A program made the translations under genes and the position numbers. Below are positions 1 to 8,900 of a stretch of 64,000 nt of DNA, one piece after another. Within the stretch, counting starts at the first letter, position 1. Every line of letters begins with the position of its first letter. The DNA is from Gaetbulibacter_B jejuensis (GTDB lineage Bacteria; Bacteroidota; Bacteroidia; Flavobacteriales; Flavobacteriaceae). The DNA is taken from positions 62,001 through 126,000 of the forward strand of contig NZ_BAAAGF010000004.1 in NCBI RefSeq assembly GCF_039524015.1. Reading direction: 5' to 3'. The notes beneath the pieces were generated by a model. It was not told the DNA's origin. It saw only the letters and a list, made by a program, of their open reading frames with translations, and ran no database searches.

Positions 1-517
1 CGTTTTCGCCAAATTTTAGTTTTAGTTTACTTAATTCTTTATCAATGTCACGAAGCTGTTGCTTTTTGTCTTCAGGCAAGTTGGCTCCATTTCTAGAAAA
101 CCCTTTATATTTTTTATTAAGAAGTGTTAACTGTTCGGTTGTTAAATCTAAACTGTCTTTGGCATCGTAAACGGCTTTAACACGTTTAAATAACGTTTCG
201 TTTAAAGTAATATCATTACTGAATTCAGATAATAAAGGTGAAACCTCTTGAGCAATCTTTTGGATTTCGTCGTTGGTTTCAGCAGAATTTAAATTGAAGA
301 ATATACTTGAGATTCTATCTAACTGTTCACCTGAAAAATCTAAAGCTTCAATAGTATTTTGAAATGTTGGTGCTTCCGTATTGTTGGTTATGGCATCAAT
401 TTCTGCTTTTGCATCTTCAATTCCTTTTTTAATTGCAGGAAGAAAATCCTCGTTCTTTATTTTTGAAAACGGAGCAGTATGAAATTGAGTGTCAAAGGGT
501 TTGTTTAAAATATTCAT
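1..517 (-). CDS. M3 family zinc metallopeptidase (oligopeptidase/Dcp type), N-terminal part
   Basis: The gene starts at the ATG at 517-515 and runs off the left edge, so only about 172 N-terminal residues are visible. The translation begins MNILNKPFDTQFHTAPFSKI and continues with the helical region (FLPAIKKGIEDAKAEIDAI, then a LDRISSIFFNLNSAETNDE stretch) that opens M3 oligopeptidases of the thimet/Dcp group. These enzymes cut short peptides with a zinc held by an HExxH motif. That motif lies in the missing C-terminal part, so catalysis cannot be checked here. No signal peptide is visible, which suggests a cytoplasmic enzyme. I see no clear TAnnTTTG box in the 100 bases upstream. Confidence 0.85.
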   Translation of the reverse strand, partial: MNILNKPFDTQFHTAPFSKIKNEDFLPAIKKGIEDAKAEIDAITNNTEAPTFQNTIEALDFSGEQLDRISSIFFNLNSAETNDEIQKIAQEVSPLLSEFSNDITLNETLFKRVKAVYDAKDSLDLTTEQLTLLNKKYKGFSRNGANLPEDKKQQLRDIDKELSKLKLKFGEN

Positions 518-622
518 TTTAAGTGCTATTAATTGTTAAAGTCAGTGTGATATTTTTCCTACTAAGAAATTGAAATACTGAATATTAACTTTTTTTTTAG
601 GTTTTTATTTAAAATATAATTT

Positions 623-630
623 TATCTTTG
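623..630 (+). promoter_or_regulatory. Bacteroidota -7 promoter box (TATCTTTG), orphan
   Basis: TATCTTTG matches TAnnTTTG at all fixed positions and is followed by CGGCA. The -33 TTG is poor (TTTAGG near 597-602). It points to the right, where no plus-strand gene starts before 2490, so its product would be the short transcript ending at the hairpin at 694-722. Confidence 0.5.
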
Positions 631-635
631 CGGCA

Positions 636-724
636 GATTTTTCATAAGAGTTTTAAAGAGAGCTCTTTAAAGAAATAATTGATTAATAGCGTTAAAAACC
701 TCGGCTTTCTGTCGAGGTTTTTTT
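636..724 (+). ncRNA. Candidate small RNA of about 90 nt (no ORF)
   Basis: This segment lies between a perfect -7 box (623-630) and a terminator-like hairpin with a T-run (694-724), on the strand opposite both flanking genes. It contains a near-perfect inverted repeat, TTTAAAGAG (652-660) with CTCTTTAAA (663-671), then an A-rich single-stranded linker and the final hairpin. No start codon with a plausible reading frame is present. It resembles an independent sRNA gene. The alternative is a chance promoter upstream of a terminator that serves purE on the other strand. I cannot place it in a known RNA family from the sequence alone. Confidence 0.4.
694..724. terminator. Bidirectional intrinsic terminator downstream of purE
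   Basis: AAAAACCTCG (694-703) pairs perfectly with CGAGGTTTTT (713-722) around a 9-nt loop. There are T-runs on both strands, so it can end purK-purE (minus) and the candidate small RNA (plus). Confidence 0.85.
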
Positions 725-725
725 G

Positions 726-1205
726 TTATAAATCTTTAGCAGATTCTATTACCTTGGCTTTCAGACCTTCTTTGTAAACCATTATTTTATCTAGAACACA
801 TTGGTCAGAGCTACCAATAATTTGAGCAGCTAAAATTCCTGCATTTTTTGCACCATTTAAAGCCACAGTTGCAACAGGAACACCACCAGGCATTTGAAGA
901 ATAGATAAAACAGAATCCCAACCATCAATAGAGTTGCTGCTTTTTACAGGAACACCAATAACAGGTAGTGGAGATAAAGAAGCTACCATACCAGGTAAGT
1001 GTGCTGCACCACCAGCTCCAGCAATAATTACTGAGATGCCTCTTGTATGTGCGTTTTTACCGTAATCGAACAGTTTTTCAGGTGTACGATGAGCCGAAAC
1101 AATATCAACTTCTATATCTATATCAAATCCTTTTAGTATATCAATAGCGTCTTGCATAACAGGCAAATCGCTTTTACTTCCCATAATGATTCCTACTTTG
1201 CTCAT
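726..1205 (-). CDS. purE: 5-(carboxyamino)imidazole ribonucleotide mutase (PurE, class I)
   Basis: PurE moves the carboxyl group of N5-CAIR to C4, giving CAIR in de novo purine synthesis. The 159-residue length is typical of class I enzymes. The N-terminal GIIMGSKSDLPVM motif, the SAHRTP motif near residues 38-43 and the AGAGGAAHLPGMVAS stretch are the substrate-binding signature. It starts 3 bases after the purK stop, so the two are translated from one message, and a strong terminator follows directly. PurE of this class needs PurK, the next gene upstream, to make its substrate. Confidence 0.97.
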   Translation of the reverse strand: MSKVGIIMGSKSDLPVMQDAIDILKGFDIDIEVDIVSAHRTPEKLFDYGKNAHTRGISVIIAGAGGAAHLPGMVASLSPLPVIGVPVKSSNSIDGWDSVLSILQMPGGVPVATVALNGAKNAGILAAQIIGSSDQCVLDKIMVYKEGLKAKVIESAKDL

Positions 1206-1208
1206 AGT

Positions 1209-2363
1209 TTATTTGCTTATAACTTTAATGGTTTTCTTTACTTGTTCAGCTACACGTCTTGCTTCGTTTATATCTTCATTTACAATGGTTACATGTCCCA
1301 TTTTTCTAAACGGACGTGTTTGTTTTTTTCCGTATATATGAGGTGTAACACCTTCTAGTTTCATTATTTCAGCAATGTTTTCATAAACAACATCTCCTGT
1401 ATGACCTTCGGCTCCTACCAAATTTACCATAATTCCACCAACTTTACTATCGGTTTGCCCTAATGGTAAATTAAGAATAGCACGTAAGTGTTGTTCAAAC
1501 TGTGAAGTGTAACTCGCTTCAATAGTTTGATGCCCCGAATTGTGAGGTCTTGGAGCCACTTCATTAACTAAAATCTCATCGTTTTTAGTCTGAAACATTT
1601 CAACCGCTAAAAGTCCAACATGGTTAAATGCTTTAGAAACATTTAAAGCCACTTCACGAGCTTTTTGCGCAACAGTGTCATCAATTCGTGCAGGACAAAT
1701 AACATATTCGACTTGGTTGGCTTCAGGATGAAATTCCATTTCAACTACTGGATACGTTTTTATATCACCATCAACATTTCTAGCCACAATAACTGCGAGT
1801 TCATTTTTAAACGGAATCATGTCTTCTGCAATACACTCAACATTTGGCAAACCTTCTAAATCCTCTATAGTTCTTACAACTTTTACACCATTACCATCAT
1901 AACCAAACTGTGCGCTTTTCCATACAAAAGGGAGTTGTAAGCCTCCATTGTGAATAGCTTCTTTAATTTCAGAAGTGTAAGCGAATCGAGTAAAATCGGC
2001 TGTAGGGATGTTATGGTCTTTATAAAACAGTTTTTGTGTTGCTTTATTTTGAATGGTTCTCAAAGTTTTTGAAGAAGGATATACTTTTACGCCTTCTTTT
2101 TCTAGAGCTTCAAGTGCATTTGTGTTTACGTTTTCAATCTCAAAGGTTAAAACGTCAACCTGTTTTCCAAAATTGTAAACCGCATCAAAATCCATTAAAT
2201 CACCAAGTTGAAACTCGTCGCATGCAATTTTACAAGGTGCTTCGTTGCTAGCATCCAGTACTTTAGTGTGGATGTCAAATTTTCTGGTATTGTAAAGCAT
2301 CATTTTACCAAGTTGTCCACCACCAAGAATACCTAGCTTAAATTCTGAAGAGAAAAAATTCAT
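1209..2363 (-). CDS. purK: 5-(carboxyamino)imidazole ribonucleotide synthase (PurK)
   Basis: PurK is an ATP-grasp enzyme that carboxylates AIR with bicarbonate to give N5-CAIR for PurE. I place the start at the ATG at 2363, giving 384 residues beginning MNFFSSEFKLGILGGGQLGK, which leads straight into the conserved GxLGGGQLG nucleotide/substrate fold. A longer frame begins at a TTG at 2381, but that TTG lies inside the -7 promoter box (2379-2386) and so would not be on the message. The ATP-grasp core contains FVWKSAQFGYDGNG and EVAPRPHNSGH. It forms an operon with purE. Confidence 0.96.
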   Translation of the reverse strand: MNFFSSEFKLGILGGGQLGKMMLYNTRKFDIHTKVLDASNEAPCKIACDEFQLGDLMDFDAVYNFGKQVDVLTFEIENVNTNALEALEKEGVKVYPSSKTLRTIQNKATQKLFYKDHNIPTADFTRFAYTSEIKEAIHNGGLQLPFVWKSAQFGYDGNGVKVVRTIEDLEGLPNVECIAEDMIPFKNELAVIVARNVDGDIKTYPVVEMEFHPEANQVEYVICPARIDDTVAQKAREVALNVSKAFNHVGLLAVEMFQTKNDEILVNEVAPRPHNSGHQTIEASYTSQFEQHLRAILNLPLGQTDSKVGGIMVNLVGAEGHTGDVVYENIAEIMKLEGVTPHIYGKKQTRPFRKMGHVTIVNEDINEARRVAEQVKKTIKVISK

Positions 2364-2378
2364 TGTGTTGATTTTCCA

Positions 2379-2386
2379 CAAAAGTA
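2379..2386 (-). promoter_or_regulatory. purK -7 box (TACTTTTG)
   Basis: Read on the minus strand, TACTTTTG fits TAnnTTTG exactly and ends 15 bases before the ATG at 2363. The expected transcript start gives a leader of about 12 nt. This box decides the purK start codon, because the upstream TTG overlaps it. Confidence 0.7.
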
Positions 2387-2460
2387 CAAATCAAAACCCT
2401 CTGAAAAAACTAAAATCTTAACAATCTAAACGAGAATTCGCAAAACGTTAATCAAATGAT

Positions 2461-2468
2461 TATCTTTG
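2461..2468 (+). promoter_or_regulatory. hpt-adk -7 box (TATCTTTG)
   Basis: TATCTTTG followed by CA is a full match to the Bacteroidota -7 element and lies 21 bases before the GTG start at 2490. It is divergent from the purK promoter, so purine genes are transcribed both ways from this 108-base gap. No perfect -33 TTG is visible. Confidence 0.7.
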
Positions 2469-2489
2469 CATTTCTAAAATTAAAAACAA

Positions 2490-3599
2490 GTGATAAAGCT
2501 TCACGATTTACATTTTAAACCGTTTATTTCTGAAGACGAAATTCAAGCGACTGTAGAGCACATGGTTACTGCCATAGCAAACGACTTGCAAGATGAAGTG
2601 CCAGTGTTTGTTGGGATCTTAAATGGGTCGTTTATGTTTGTAAGCGATTTTGTAAAGAAATACCCAAAACCTTGTGAAGTTACTTTTATAAAACTAGCGT
2701 CTTATGAAGGTTTAAAATCTACTGACGATATTCAGCGTCTAGTAGGTTTAACACAAGATTTAACAGGCAGAACTGTTGTAATTTTAGAAGACATTATCGA
2801 CTCTGGTAAAACACTGGCTGAAGTTCATAGAATTTTCAAAAACGAAAATGTAAAAGAACTTAAAATAGCGACCTTGTTTTATAAACCAGAAGCCTATAAG
2901 AAAGATTTTAAACTACATTATGTTGGTATGGAAATTCCTAATAAATTCATAGTTGGTTACGGACTTGACTATGATGGATTGGGTAGAGATTTGCCAGCTA
3001 TATATCAATTAAAAACCACACAACACATGACTAATTTTGTCCTATTTGGACCTCCAGGAGCAGGAAAAGGCACACAAGCCGAATTTTTAAAAGAAAAATA
3101 CAGTTTAGTACACATTTCTACAGGAGATGTGTTTAGATTCAATATTAAAAATGAAACCGCTCTTGGCATGTTAGCAAAATCATACATGGACAAAGGAGAG
3201 TTGGTTCCTGACCAAGTAACTATTGATATGCTTAATGCTGAAGTAGAAAAAAATGCTGATGCTAAAGGGTTCATTTTTGATGGTTTTCCACGTACCAATG
3301 CACAGGCTGAAGCATTAGATAAATTAATGGATCAAAAGGACTCTCAAATTAATGCTATGATTGCTCTTGAAGTTGATGATGAAGTTTTAGTGCAACGTTT
3401 ATTAGAGCGTGGTAAAACTAGTGGTAGAGCTGATGATGCTGATGAAAACATTATTAGAAACCGAATTAAAGAATACTACAAAAAAACAGCCATACTTAAA
3501 GATTACTATTCTGCACAAGACAAATATTATGGTGTAGATGGTGTTGGTAGTATTGAAGATATTACTGAGCGATTAAGTGCTGTTATAGATTCGTTATAA
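2490..3599 (+). CDS. adk: Fused hypoxanthine phosphoribosyltransferase - adenylate kinase
   Basis: Two complete purine enzymes lie in one 369-residue frame. Residues 1-175 are a purine salvage phosphoribosyltransferase, with the PRPP-binding loop ILEDIIDSGKT (98-108) and the C-terminal GYGLDYDGLGRDLPAIY block. Residues 180-369 are adenylate kinase, with P-loop GPPGAGKGT (187-195), DGFPRT, and a short LID without the zinc-type insertion. Only TTQH joins them, and the residue-180 ATG matches the start of a normal 190-residue Adk. The start is GTG at 2490, supported by the conserved MIKLHD N-terminus and the promoter just upstream. The fusion would couple IMP/GMP salvage to AMP phosphorylation. 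Internal initiation at 3027 could also release free Adk. Confidence 0.93.
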   Translation: MIKLHDLHFKPFISEDEIQATVEHMVTAIANDLQDEVPVFVGILNGSFMFVSDFVKKYPKPCEVTFIKLASYEGLKSTDDIQRLVGLTQDLTGRTVVILEDIIDSGKTLAEVHRIFKNENVKELKIATLFYKPEAYKKDFKLHYVGMEIPNKFIVGYGLDYDGLGRDLPAIYQLKTTQHMTNFVLFGPPGAGKGTQAEFLKEKYSLVHISTGDVFRFNIKNETALGMLAKSYMDKGELVPDQVTIDMLNAEVEKNADAKGFIFDGFPRTNAQAEALDKLMDQKDSQINAMIALEVDDEVLVQRLLERGKTSGRADDADENIIRNRIKEYYKKTAILKDYYSAQDKYYGVDGVGSIEDITERLSAVIDSL

Positions 3600-3623
3600 T
3601 TTTATTTGGGTTTAAAAATTTAT

Positions 3624-3650
3624 AACTTTTAAACTTTCAACTTTTAAACT
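3624..3650 (+). repeat. Short tandem repeat before obg
   Basis: AACTTTTAAACT occurs twice (3624-3635 and 3639-3650), separated by TTC, just 6 bases before the obg ATG. It is a low-complexity AT-rich direct repeat in the only gap between hpt-adk and obg. No promoter box with a TTTG end is visible here, so obg may be read through from 2461. Confidence 0.6.
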
Positions 3651-3656
3651 CATACA

Positions 3657-4670
3657 ATGACTGAAGGTAATTTTGTCGATTACGTAAAACTACACGTTGC
3701 TTCCGGAAATGGAGGCAAAGGTTCTGCGCATTTACATCGTGAAAAATATATAGAAAAAGGAGGTCCAGATGGTGGTGATGGTGGACGAGGAGGTCACGTT
3801 ATTATTCGTGGTAATGCTAACCTATGGACATTGTATACCTATAAATTTAAAAGGCACTTTAGAGCTGAACATGGTGAGCATGGAGGTAAGAGTAGAAGCA
3901 CAGGAGCCGATGGAGCAGATGTGTACATGGATGTGCCACTAGGGACTGTAATTAGAGATAAAGAAACTAACGAAATCCTTTTTGAAATTACCGAAAATGG
4001 CGAGGAAAAAATCATTGCCAAAGGTGGTATGGGAGGACGTGGAAACTGGCATTTTAAAAGTTCTACTAACCAAACACCACGATATGCGCAACCTGGAATT
4101 CCCGGAGAAGATCGTGACATTATTCTTGAGCTTAAAATTTTAGCTGATGTTGGTTTAGTGGGTTTCCCTAATGCAGGAAAATCTACACTACTTTCAGTGG
4201 TTACAGCTGCTAAACCTAAAATTGCCGATTACGAGTTTACTACCTTAAAACCTAACCTAGGTATTGTAGAGTATAGAGATCATCAATCATTTGTAATTGC
4301 TGACATTCCTGGAATTATCGAAGGTGCTGCAGAAGGAAAAGGACTTGGACATTATTTCCTTCGTCATATTGAGCGTAACTCAGTATTGTTGTTTTTAATT
4401 CCTGCGGATGCTGATGATATTAAAAAACAGTATGATATTTTACTAGATGAATTAAAGCGCTACAATCCTGAAATTTTAGATAAAGAACGTTTTATAGCTA
4501 TCTCTAAAAGTGATATGCTAGATGACGAGTTAAAAGCAGAGCTTAAAGAAGAATTAGATAATGAACTCCCAGTAGATTATATGTTTATGTCTTCAGTAGC
4601 GCAACAAGGTCTTCAAGAACTTAAAGATAAACTTTGGCAAATGCTTAACGCAAAACCTGCTGATGAGTAA
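3657..4670 (+). CDS. obg: Obg GTPase (ObgE/CgtA)
   Basis: Obg is an essential GTPase that binds the 50S subunit and links ribosome maturation to the stringent response. The N-terminal glycine-rich Obg fold covers residues 1-158 (GGDGGRGGHV, GGMGGRGN). The G domain follows, with P-loop GFPNAGKST (169-177), G3 DIPGIIEGA and a G4-like SKSD. The protein ends at 337 residues without the C-terminal OCT domain found in some Obg proteins; this short form is usual in Bacteroidota. It follows the HPRT-Adk fusion by 57 bases on the same strand. Confidence 0.96.
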   Translation: MTEGNFVDYVKLHVASGNGGKGSAHLHREKYIEKGGPDGGDGGRGGHVIIRGNANLWTLYTYKFKRHFRAEHGEHGGKSRSTGADGADVYMDVPLGTVIRDKETNEILFEITENGEEKIIAKGGMGGRGNWHFKSSTNQTPRYAQPGIPGEDRDIILELKILADVGLVGFPNAGKSTLLSVVTAAKPKIADYEFTTLKPNLGIVEYRDHQSFVIADIPGIIEGAAEGKGLGHYFLRHIERNSVLLFLIPADADDIKKQYDILLDELKRYNPEILDKERFIAISKSDMLDDELKAELKEELDNELPVDYMFMSSVAQQGLQELKDKLWQMLNAKPADE

Positions 4671-4679
4671 TTAATTTCG

Positions 4680-4687
4680 TAACTTTA
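4680..4687 (+). promoter_or_regulatory. Weak -7-like box (TAACTTTA)
   Basis: TAACTTTA matches 7 of the 8 positions when compared with TAnnTTTG (last base A). It lies 12 bases before the ATG of the DUF4136-like lipoprotein and overlaps the end of the obg-lipoprotein gap. No -33 motif was recognised. Confidence 0.3.
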
Positions 4688-4699
4688 AATAAAAAAGTT

Positions 4700-5218
4700 A
4701 TGAGATATTTATCATTAATAGTTGTGCTGTTTTTGGTGTCTTGCGCTCCAATTAGAGTGAATTACGACTACGAAACTGCAACCGACTTTACAACTTATAA
4801 AACCTATAATTATTACGCCAATATCCAATCAGGGTTAAACGAACTGGATACTAACCGTTTAATGAACGCTTTAGACGAAGAGCTTCAAAGTAAAGGGCTC
4901 ACTTTGTCTGAAACACCAGACTTCTTTATAGATATTAAAAGCGATGAGTTTCAAGAAGCAAACCGAAGTTCGGTTGGTGTTGGTCTAGGTGGAGGAGGAC
5001 GTAATGTAGGAGGAGGCGTTTCTATTGGAATTCCTGTTGGACAATCAAATCTCAATCGTCAAATTATTATCGATTTTGTTGATGAAAACGGTGTTGGTTT
5101 GTTTTGGCAAGCCGTAAGTGAAGACAGTTTTAATCCAAATGCTAAACCAGATAAACGCGAAGCTAAGTTCAAAGCTATTGTGGTAAAGATTTTAGAAAAT
5201 TATCCACCAAAAAAATAA
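4700..5218 (+). CDS. DUF4136-type outer-envelope lipoprotein
   Basis: The protein has 172 residues. The signal peptide ends in the lipobox LVSC, so Cys15 is the predicted lipidated residue. The mature part opens with IRVNYDYETATDFTTYKTY and contains a glycine-rich block near residues 93-111 (VGVGLGGGG, then GGGVSIG), then VGLFWQAVSED. This layout fits the DUF4136 family of bacterial lipoproteins, whose role is not known. It lies 29 bases after obg and 7 bases before the SDR gene on the same strand, so all three may share a transcript. I make no functional claim. Confidence 0.75.
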   Translation: MRYLSLIVVLFLVSCAPIRVNYDYETATDFTTYKTYNYYANIQSGLNELDTNRLMNALDEELQSKGLTLSETPDFFIDIKSDEFQEANRSSVGVGLGGGGRNVGGGVSIGIPVGQSNLNRQIIIDFVDENGVGLFWQAVSEDSFNPNAKPDKREAKFKAIVVKILENYPPKK

Positions 5219-5225
5219 TTTATAT

Positions 5226-5945
5226 ATGTTACAAAATAAAGTTGCACTCATTACAGGAGGCACAAAAGGTATTGGCTATGGCATTGCTAAATGTTTAATG
5301 GATCAAGGTGTTCATGTTGCCATAACTAGTAGAAGTAGTGCAAGGTCACATGAAATTGCAGGTAAATTAAACGCGTCAAGTAAATCAGGCGCAAAAGCTA
5401 TTGGACTCAAAGCCGATGTTACTGATTTTAAAAGCCAACAAGACGCTGTAAAAGACGTGGTCTCCCAATTTGGACAGTTGGATGTTGTAATTGCTAATGC
5501 AGGTGTTGGTCATTTTGCAAGTATTGAAGATATTACGTTACAGCAATGGCAAGATACTATTGATACTAACCTTACAGGAGCATTTTATACTATTAAGGCA
5601 AGTGTTGATGCTTTAAAAAATAGTCAAGGCTATTATATTTCTATTTCCAGTCTAGCAGGAACCAATTTCTTTGCGAATGGTTCTGCTTATAATGCCAGTA
5701 AGTTTGGTGTTACAGGTTTTACACAAGCGGTTATGTTAGATTTGCGTAAGTATGGTATTAAAGTAAGTACTATTATGCCAGGATCAGTATCTACACATTT
5801 TAATGGTAATGAACCAAGTGATAAAGATGCTTGGAAAATTCAAAGTGAAGATATTGGTGAATTGGTTGTTGATTTATTAAAAATGAATCCAAGAACCTTA
5901 CCTAGTAAAATAGAGGTTAGGCCAACAACGCCACCAAGTAAATAA
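5226..5945 (+). CDS. Short-chain dehydrogenase/reductase (SDR, classical)
   Basis: This is a 239-residue Rossmann-fold oxidoreductase. The cofactor motif TGGTKGIG is at residues 10-17, NAG at about 90-92, the catalytic Ser in SISSLAG, and the YxxxK pair in SAYNASKFG. Arg/Ser residues after the second strand (SRSSARS) suggest NADP(H). The C-terminal substrate loop is short. It looks like a 3-oxoacyl-ACP reductase-like SDR, but the substrate cannot be read from the sequence, and no fatty-acid genes are nearby. A bidirectional terminator follows and separates it from the convergent macroglobulin gene. Confidence 0.85.
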   Translation: MLQNKVALITGGTKGIGYGIAKCLMDQGVHVAITSRSSARSHEIAGKLNASSKSGAKAIGLKADVTDFKSQQDAVKDVVSQFGQLDVVIANAGVGHFASIEDITLQQWQDTIDTNLTGAFYTIKASVDALKNSQGYYISISSLAGTNFFANGSAYNASKFGVTGFTQAVMLDLRKYGIKVSTIMPGSVSTHFNGNEPSDKDAWKIQSEDIGELVVDLLKMNPRTLPSKIEVRPTTPPSK

Positions 5946-5946
5946 T

Positions 5947-5977
5947 AAAAAGGCTTCAAATTTTTGAAGCCTTTTTT
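5947..5977. terminator. Bidirectional terminator between SDR and A2M genes
   Basis: AAAAAGGCTTCAAA (5947-5960) pairs with TTTGAAGCCTTTTT (5963-5976) across a 2-base centre. A- and T-runs on both sides let it serve the two convergent genes. Confidence 0.9.
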
Positions 5978-5979
5978 AT

Positions 5980-8900
5980 TTAATTATTAACTGAAATTCT
6001 CACGCCTTCACTATGGCTACTAAACTCTGGTGCATACATACTTTGAATGGTTGTGATGCCATTACTCATATCTCCAGAATTGTTTACACGTAAGTCGTAT
6101 TCAAACACATAAATTCCTTTTGGTAAGTAATCAAAGAAGAAATTTGTACTTGCATCTTTGGTCGCTTCATAATAGCCTAATCCATCTTGCCATTTGTATT
6201 GCGACATTACATTAACAGGTTCTAGTCCTGCTGCTCGCATATCTTTCATGTGGACAAATTCCATAGCGCGATCACTACGTAATTCTATACGTACACGAAC
6301 CAAATCGCCAACTTCTAAATAAGTTTCAGAAGTAATTTCTGTAAGCTCTTCACCAGTATCAGTATTATTCTTTTTAAATAATTTCTTCTGAAGTTTTAAA
6401 GGTGTTTCAGCAGAAGTTATATTATCTAAATCTTCAAAATATTGCCAATATAAACTTCCCCAAGCAATGCCATTTCCTTTTTTGGTGAGTTTTACTTCTG
6501 CCATTTCAGGTTTAATTTCGCTAGTATTCCAAGATGTTTTATAATAACCAGTTCCTGCTTCAACTTTTACAGCTTCTAATTTTGAAGGTTCAACAGGTTT
6601 ATTACCTAAAACAACATCAACCATTTCGGTAACGCTTAACCAATCGCTGCCTTGTAATAGCAATGCGTAAACTGCTTCGGTAGTTGCTTTTGTGGTTTTC
6701 CACTGATTGGTTTGCTTGTTTTTAAGTAACCATATTTTTAGGTTGTCTACAGTTTTGGTGTCATTTTCAATTTCTGAAAACGCTTCAATCAGCAACGCTT
6801 GCGTTTCAATAGGTGCTTGATACCAATACCAAGAGCTTGTGTTTTCTTTCCAGTACATACCTAATTCTTCTGAAGTAATACTGTTTTCTTTCAATGACTT
6901 TAAGATTTTAGAAGCTGTTTTGTCATCTTCCATTCTGTGTGTAATTAAAGCCATTAATCCTTTAGCATACAACGAACGTGATAACCAATATTTTTCTATT
7001 TGTGTGTGGTAATATTTGGTAATGTCTTCAACTTCTTTTGATGTTTTAATTTCAGGGAAAAAGCTTCGCATGTACAAATAATGCAATTGTGTATAGCTCA
7101 AATGGTCTTTGTCTAAATCTACTTTGCTATTGTATTTTTTAAGGTCTTTATATTCTTTTACAAATTCAGCATCTAGATATTCCATAGCATGTTCTATCAT
7201 ATACTGCTCTTCAAAACCAGAGGTTACATTTAAGTGTTTTAAATGCCCAAAACCAGTAATAATATGTTGTGTAATGTAACGGTTTTCGCGTCCACCTTTA
7301 AACCAAGACCAAGCACCATTGCTCATTTGGTTTTGTTGTAACTTACGTAATGCAGATTGTAATTCTTTGTTCATTTTATTCATGTCAAACAACAAAGCGA
7401 TACGTTTCTTTTGTTCGGTTTCACTTTGTGCATCGCGTAACCATGGCGTTTCTTGAATAAGAATAGATTTTAATTCTTCATTTTTTTCAAGATTATTGAT
7501 TAATGCATCTTGAGATGCCCATTGATTGAAAACCTCTTGTATTCTAGGATTGCTGTTTGCGATATGACTTGCCAACGCATTTGCATAGTAACGACTAAAG
7601 GTTTGCTCATTACAATCATACGGATATTCCATAAGGTAAGGCAATGCTTGAACAGCATACCACGCAGGATTAGAGGTCATCTCTAAAGTAAGCTTATGAT
7701 GTTTTAAGGTTGTAGATGCGTTGTTTTTAAGCTTGTCTAGAGTAAACGTTCTGGTTTCGTTACTTTTTATCCACATCGGTAATGTTTCGGTGACTAACAT
7801 TCTGTTAGTTAGCACAGGTAATGCACTTTGTTCACCATCACTAAAATCACCAGATTTTGCTATAATTTTATATTGAATAGCACTCACATTATCAGGAATG
7901 TTTAGCGTCCATGACACTTGAGTATTACCTTTTGCATCTACAGAAAAGGTTTCAACTATGTTGGAACTGATAAGATCTTGATTAATATCCTTTCCTGAAA
8001 TAGCATCTGTTAACTCTAATTTAGCTTGTCCTGAAAGCGCTCCTTCAGTAAGATTAGCAATTTTGGTGCTAATGGTAATAACATCACCTTGACGTAAAAA
8101 ACGAGGTGTATTTGGTAATACCATTAACTCTTTTTGAGTTACGGTTTCAAAACTGCTTACAGCACTATGAAGCGTTTTGGTATGTGCTAAAAGTTGCAAT
8201 TTCCATTTGGTTAAGGCTTCTGGTGTTGTGAAATTAAAACTCACGTTTCCGTTTTCATCGGTTTGTAACTGCGGAAAGAAAAATGCGGTTTCTTGAAGGT
8301 TTTTTCTAATTACTACATTGTCAAATTTAGTAATCTCACTTAATAACATATTTGTTCCACCTATTTCGACTTTTTTATTAGGAACAACTTTGGCTTTTTT
8401 CATTAGAAAATAAGCTTCAGAATTTTCTAGGTCCTCTGAGGAACTGAATTTTCCATCTCTTACAAAATAAACAGTGTCAGCTGATGGAGATGCAACAATT
8501 TCATCTAATTCCATCTCTTCAGCAGCAGAAAAAGTTCTCATGGATTCTTCTCGTAACTCTAAACCAGCAACTCGTCCTCGTAACATGTGATAGTTACTTC
8601 CAAAAGACAACCCAAACCAATTAAGTTGGTCGTACTGTTGCTGCTCAAAACGTTTAGGGATTAGTGAAGGATTAAACACTCTAAAACCTTGAGCGCCAAA
8701 ACTGCGAGACCCATTTCGGTTATGGTTGGAGTAATAGGTTGGTTGTTGTATTGGGTTAAACGTCCAGTTGTGAGCTTTAAATTGGTCTAAAGAGGCATCG
8801 TACATGCTTGCCAACAACTCAGAACTTACTTTTTCACCTTTAGAACCTTTAATTTTAAAACTCCAAGTTTCATCAGCTCCAGGTTGTAGCTTATCTCTAA

